Below, piece after piece: positions 15,634 through 17,199 of a stretch of DNA of 17,199 nt (the stretch's first letter is position 1; the number at the start of each line of letters is the position of its first letter). The notes under the pieces are model-generated. The model was not told where the DNA came from, did no database searches, and saw only the letters and a program-made list of their open reading frames with translations. This DNA comes from SLJK01 sp964567295. GTDB taxonomy: Bacteria > Bacillota > Dethiobacteria > DTU022 > UBA8154. The stretch is from NCBI GenBank assembly GCA_964567295.1, contig CAZMLU010000036.1, forward strand, positions 1 through 17,199, read 5' to 3'. The position numbers and the translations under genes are program-made.

Positions 15634-16350
15634 GTGCCTGAAGAGTTTAAACCGGGATGTCAGAGGCCACCGATCAAAAAAATCTCCCCTGAGTTGGAAA
15701 CATCTGAAGGGCAAAACAAAAAGGAGGCACAGATACCAATGGTAAAAGTAGGCAAACCAGCACCTGATTTTACTGCACCCGCTTTTTTTCAAGGCAAATT
15801 CATGAACACCACTCTATCAGAGTATAGGGGAAAATGGGTTTTACTGTGCTTTTACCCAGGTGATTTTACCTTTGTATGAGCAACAGAAATTTCAGCAGTT
15901 GCTGAAAAACATGAAGAGCTAAAAAGTCTTGGCGTGGAAGTGCTTTCTGTTAGCGTTGACAGTGTTTTTGTGCATAAAATGTGGAATGAACATGAGCTGT
16001 CGAAAATGATTAATAAAGATATTCCATTCATGATGTTGTCCGATCAGGATGGCAGTATCGGAAAAATGTACGGCATATATGATGAGGACAGCGGTGTGGA
16101 AACACGGGGAAGGTTTATTATTGACCCTGACGGCGTTATCCAGGGGTTCGAAGTTTTAACCCCGCCGGTAGGTAGAAATGTAAGTGAGTCGGTCAGACAA
16201 ATACAAGCATTCCAGCTCGTACGTAATTCTGAAGGAACAGAAGCCACACCTTCAGGTTGGAAGCCAGGCAAACAAACACTTAAGCCCGGACCGGACTTGG
16301 TCGGAAATGTATGGAAAATCTGGAAAGTAAGCGAAGCTTTTGAAGACTAA
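15634..16350 (+). CDS. prxU: Selenocysteine-containing peroxiredoxin (TGA at residue 82 read as Sec)
   Basis: Peroxiredoxins reduce hydrogen peroxide and organic peroxides with a peroxidatic cysteine in the cytoplasm. Read through the TGA at 15877-15879, this gene gives a 238-aa protein of the AhpC/Prx family. The catalytic motif is P75-x-x-x-T79-x-x-U82 in YPGDFTFVU, where other peroxiredoxins have Cys, and the partner arginine is R158 in TRGRFIID. The sequence on both sides is fully family-like (KVGKPAPDFTAPAF before; VLTPPVGRNVSE and KPGPDLVGNVWKIWK after). The start is GTG with AAGGAGG 8 nt upstream; a second AAGGAGG precedes an in-frame ATG at 15739 (residue 36), which is the usual family N-terminus, so the first 35 residues, with C9, are an extension. 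The usual C-terminal resolving Cys is absent (ATPSGW). The symbol follows the selenoprotein PrxU known from Eubacterium acidaminophilum. Without Sec insertion a truncated 81-aa product would result. Confidence 0.9.
15877..15907 (+). promoter_or_regulatory. Selenocysteine UGA and putative bacterial SECIS hairpin
   Basis: The recoded TGA is at 15877-15879. TTTCAGC (15890-15896) and GCTGAAA (15901-15907) form a perfect 7-bp stem with the tetraloop AGTT. The loop starts 18 nt after the TGA and has a G in its second position, which fits the general description of bacterial SECIS elements (a short stem-loop within the coding region, loop about 16-37 nt after UGA). It would bind SelB with Sec-tRNA. 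A competing 5-bp pairing GCAAC/GTTGC is possible. Confidence 0.7.
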
Positions 16351-16363
16351 AAACTACGACTAC

Positions 16364-16409
16364 AAAAAACCCCAGGGAGCAAACAGTGATATGCTCCCTG
16401 GGGTTTTTT
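16364..16409 (+). terminator. Strong bidirectional terminator after the peroxiredoxin gene
   Basis: CCCCAGGGAGCA (16370-16381) pairs perfectly with TGCTCCCTGGGG (16392-16403), 12 bp with a 10-nt loop, followed by TTTTTT and preceded by AAAAAA. It lies 14 nt after the stop. The flanking A and T runs let it also end the tRNA-Leu transcript arriving from the minus strand. Confidence 0.93.
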
Positions 16410-16481
16410 GTATAATTGATTTAACCTAAATAATGAAGGGCTTGGTTTTTACCAGCCCCTCAAAAAAATCTAAAATTAACT

Positions 16482-16567
16482 TGGTGCCGAAGGTGGGATT
16501 CGAACCCACACACCCAGAGGGCGCTTGATTTTGAGTCAAGTGCGTCTGCCGGTTCCGCCACTTCGGC
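16482..16567 (-). tRNA. tRNA-Leu (anticodon CAA)
   Basis: On the minus strand the acceptor stem GCCGAAG/CTTCGGC, discriminator A and an encoded CCA end are complete. The anticodon stem CTTGA/TCAAG holds the loop CTCAAAA, giving anticodon CAA, which reads UUG. A long variable arm (CGCCCTCTGGGTG) marks a class II tRNA, and the T arm is TGTGGG-TTCGAAT-CCCACC. Total 86 nt with CCA. Confidence 0.96.
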
Positions 16568-16673
16568 ATATTCTTTTGTTTTCTCCGTTTTGCTCCATAT
16601 TGCTATGCAATGTGTTTTGATAAAATCTTGTGCATAAAACAAAGAAAATCAAGTTCAGTTAATAATTAATAAA

Positions 16674-16702
16674 ATTATATCATGGGACAAAAAGCTAGTC
16701 AA
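16674..16702 (-). promoter_or_regulatory. Promoter of tRNA-Leu
   Basis: On the minus strand TTGACT (16702-16697), exactly 17 nt, then consensus TATAAT (16679-16674) with an extended TGA. The precursor leader would be about 100 nt, to be removed by RNase P. Confidence 0.8.
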
Positions 16703-16969
16703 ATCTGTTTTTGATTGTTTGATTGCAGGTAGTTGAAGATTATCTTGATTAGGTCTGTTATTTTATTGCCATCGGTATTAACAGAACGAGAGTCACACTC
16801 CTAAAACAGGTGGTAAAACTGGCTGCTTAAAGTTACAAAATAACATTGCAACAGTACAGCTGGATCATGCTTCTATTACGTTGAATCTATACACTTAATA
16901 CTACTTTCTACCAAATATTCGCCAGAGTTCCAAAGATAAATTGGAAAATACCTTTGCAATCATCAAATT
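16703..16969. other. Intergenic stretch without recognised genes
   Basis: No supported gene, RNA or repeat was found. A plus-strand frame around 16730-16850 is partly open but broken by stops and matches nothing I recognise. It separates the tRNA promoter from the end of the 67-aa gene. Confidence 0.4.
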
Positions 16970-17173
16970 TTAAAGCTTAACTATTTTAGATTCACCTGTC
17001 TCCTGAGAAATAAAAATAGCCTCGCCTTCCTCTATATAAAACATTTCGAAAGTGGTATCATCGACTGAATACATGCTTGCAAGCTTCTGTGATATTTCAA
17101 GTGCCTTTGTTTTTGCATCAGTGCTGGAACTAAATACAACTTTTCCATGTAACCTGGATTCCCGCCTACTCAT
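16970..17173 (-). CDS. Unknown small protein, 67 aa (5' end uncertain)
   Basis: The protein is not recognised. It is soluble with a basic N-terminus (MSRRESRLHGKVVF), a helical middle (AKTKALEISQKLASMYS) and an acidic beta-like C-terminal half (TFEMFYIEEGEAIFISQETGESKIVKL). The ATG at 17173 has no ribosome binding site, and the frame stays open to the window's right edge, so the true start may lie outside and this may be the C-terminal part of a longer protein. Confidence 0.5.
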   Translation of the reverse strand: MSRRESRLHGKVVFSSSTDAKTKALEISQKLASMYSVDDTTFEMFYIEEGEAIFISQETGESKIVKL

Positions 17174-17199
17174 AACGAGGAGGGCGGAGCAACACCTAA

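Noticed and set aside
15592..15879. Reading the peroxiredoxin as a broken pseudogene
   Set aside because: There is only one stop, it sits exactly at the catalytic Cys position, the frame is otherwise intact, and a SECIS-like hairpin follows.
16436..16465. Hairpin GGGCTTGGT/ACCAGCCC as a terminator for tRNA-Leu
   Set aside because: In the tRNA direction the T run precedes rather than follows the stem; the strong hairpin at 16364-16409 serves better.
16730..16860. Possible transposase remnant on the plus strand
   Set aside because: The frame holds two stops and no motif or terminal repeat could be identified.

Overview
The window looks like chromosomal DNA of an anaerobic, low-GC Gram-positive bacterium of the class Clostridia in the broad sense. 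The grounds are the AT-rich base composition, strong AGGAGG-type ribosome binding sites, frequent GTG/TTG starts, a four-cysteine zinc-ribbon form of ribosomal protein L28, the rsmD-coaD gene pair, and a peroxiredoxin whose catalytic cysteine codon is replaced by TGA (selenocysteine). It appears to come from a draft assembly: a 100-N gap lies inside one gene and is flanked by an exact 55-bp duplication that marks it as a scaffolding artefact. No phage genes, complete insertion sequence or CRISPR array was seen.

Layout. (1) 1-4687, minus strand: a 569-aa protein of unknown function, a PAS-GGDEF-HD-GYP cyclic-di-GMP protein, a KAS II-like ketoacyl synthase with an unusual active site, and the start of a small membrane protein that runs off the left edge; gaps of 23, 61 and 13 nt suggest one transcription unit. 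(2) 4688-5101: AT-rich intergenic DNA. (3) 5102-7262, minus: rsmD, coaD and a CPBP membrane protease, read from a good promoter that carries an 18-bp perfect palindrome across the predicted transcription start. (4) 7466-7657, plus: rpmB with its own promoter and strong terminator. (5) 7797-8246, minus: a 149-aa protein of unknown function with its own promoter and terminator. (6) 8429-11229: divergent metX and metY, which convert homoserine to O-acetylhomoserine and then to homocysteine; metY is followed by a SAM-dependent methyltransferase. (7) 12085-14398: an MFS exporter (minus) divergent from a metallo-beta-lactamase-fold hydrolase (plus). (8) 14491-15466: a small MscS-type channel gene, interrupted on paper by a one-base frameshift in an A8 tract and by the artefactual gap. 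(9) 15634-16350: the selenocysteine peroxiredoxin, ended by a strong bidirectional terminator. (10) 16482-16567, minus: tRNA-Leu(CAA) with a near-consensus promoter; then about 270 nt without a recognised feature and a 67-aa unknown protein at the right edge.

The most striking item is the peroxiredoxin: one in-frame TGA exactly at the peroxidatic cysteine, the reading frame intact on both sides, and a 7-bp hairpin with an AGTT loop 18 nt downstream, as expected of a bacterial SECIS. It also lacks the usual C-terminal resolving cysteine and has an N-terminal extension containing a cysteine. The other observations most worth checking are the poly-A frameshift in the mscS-like gene, the Cys-His-Asn ketoacyl synthase, the Tyr-for-His change in the HD-GYP domain, and the operator-like palindrome over the rsmD-coaD promoter.
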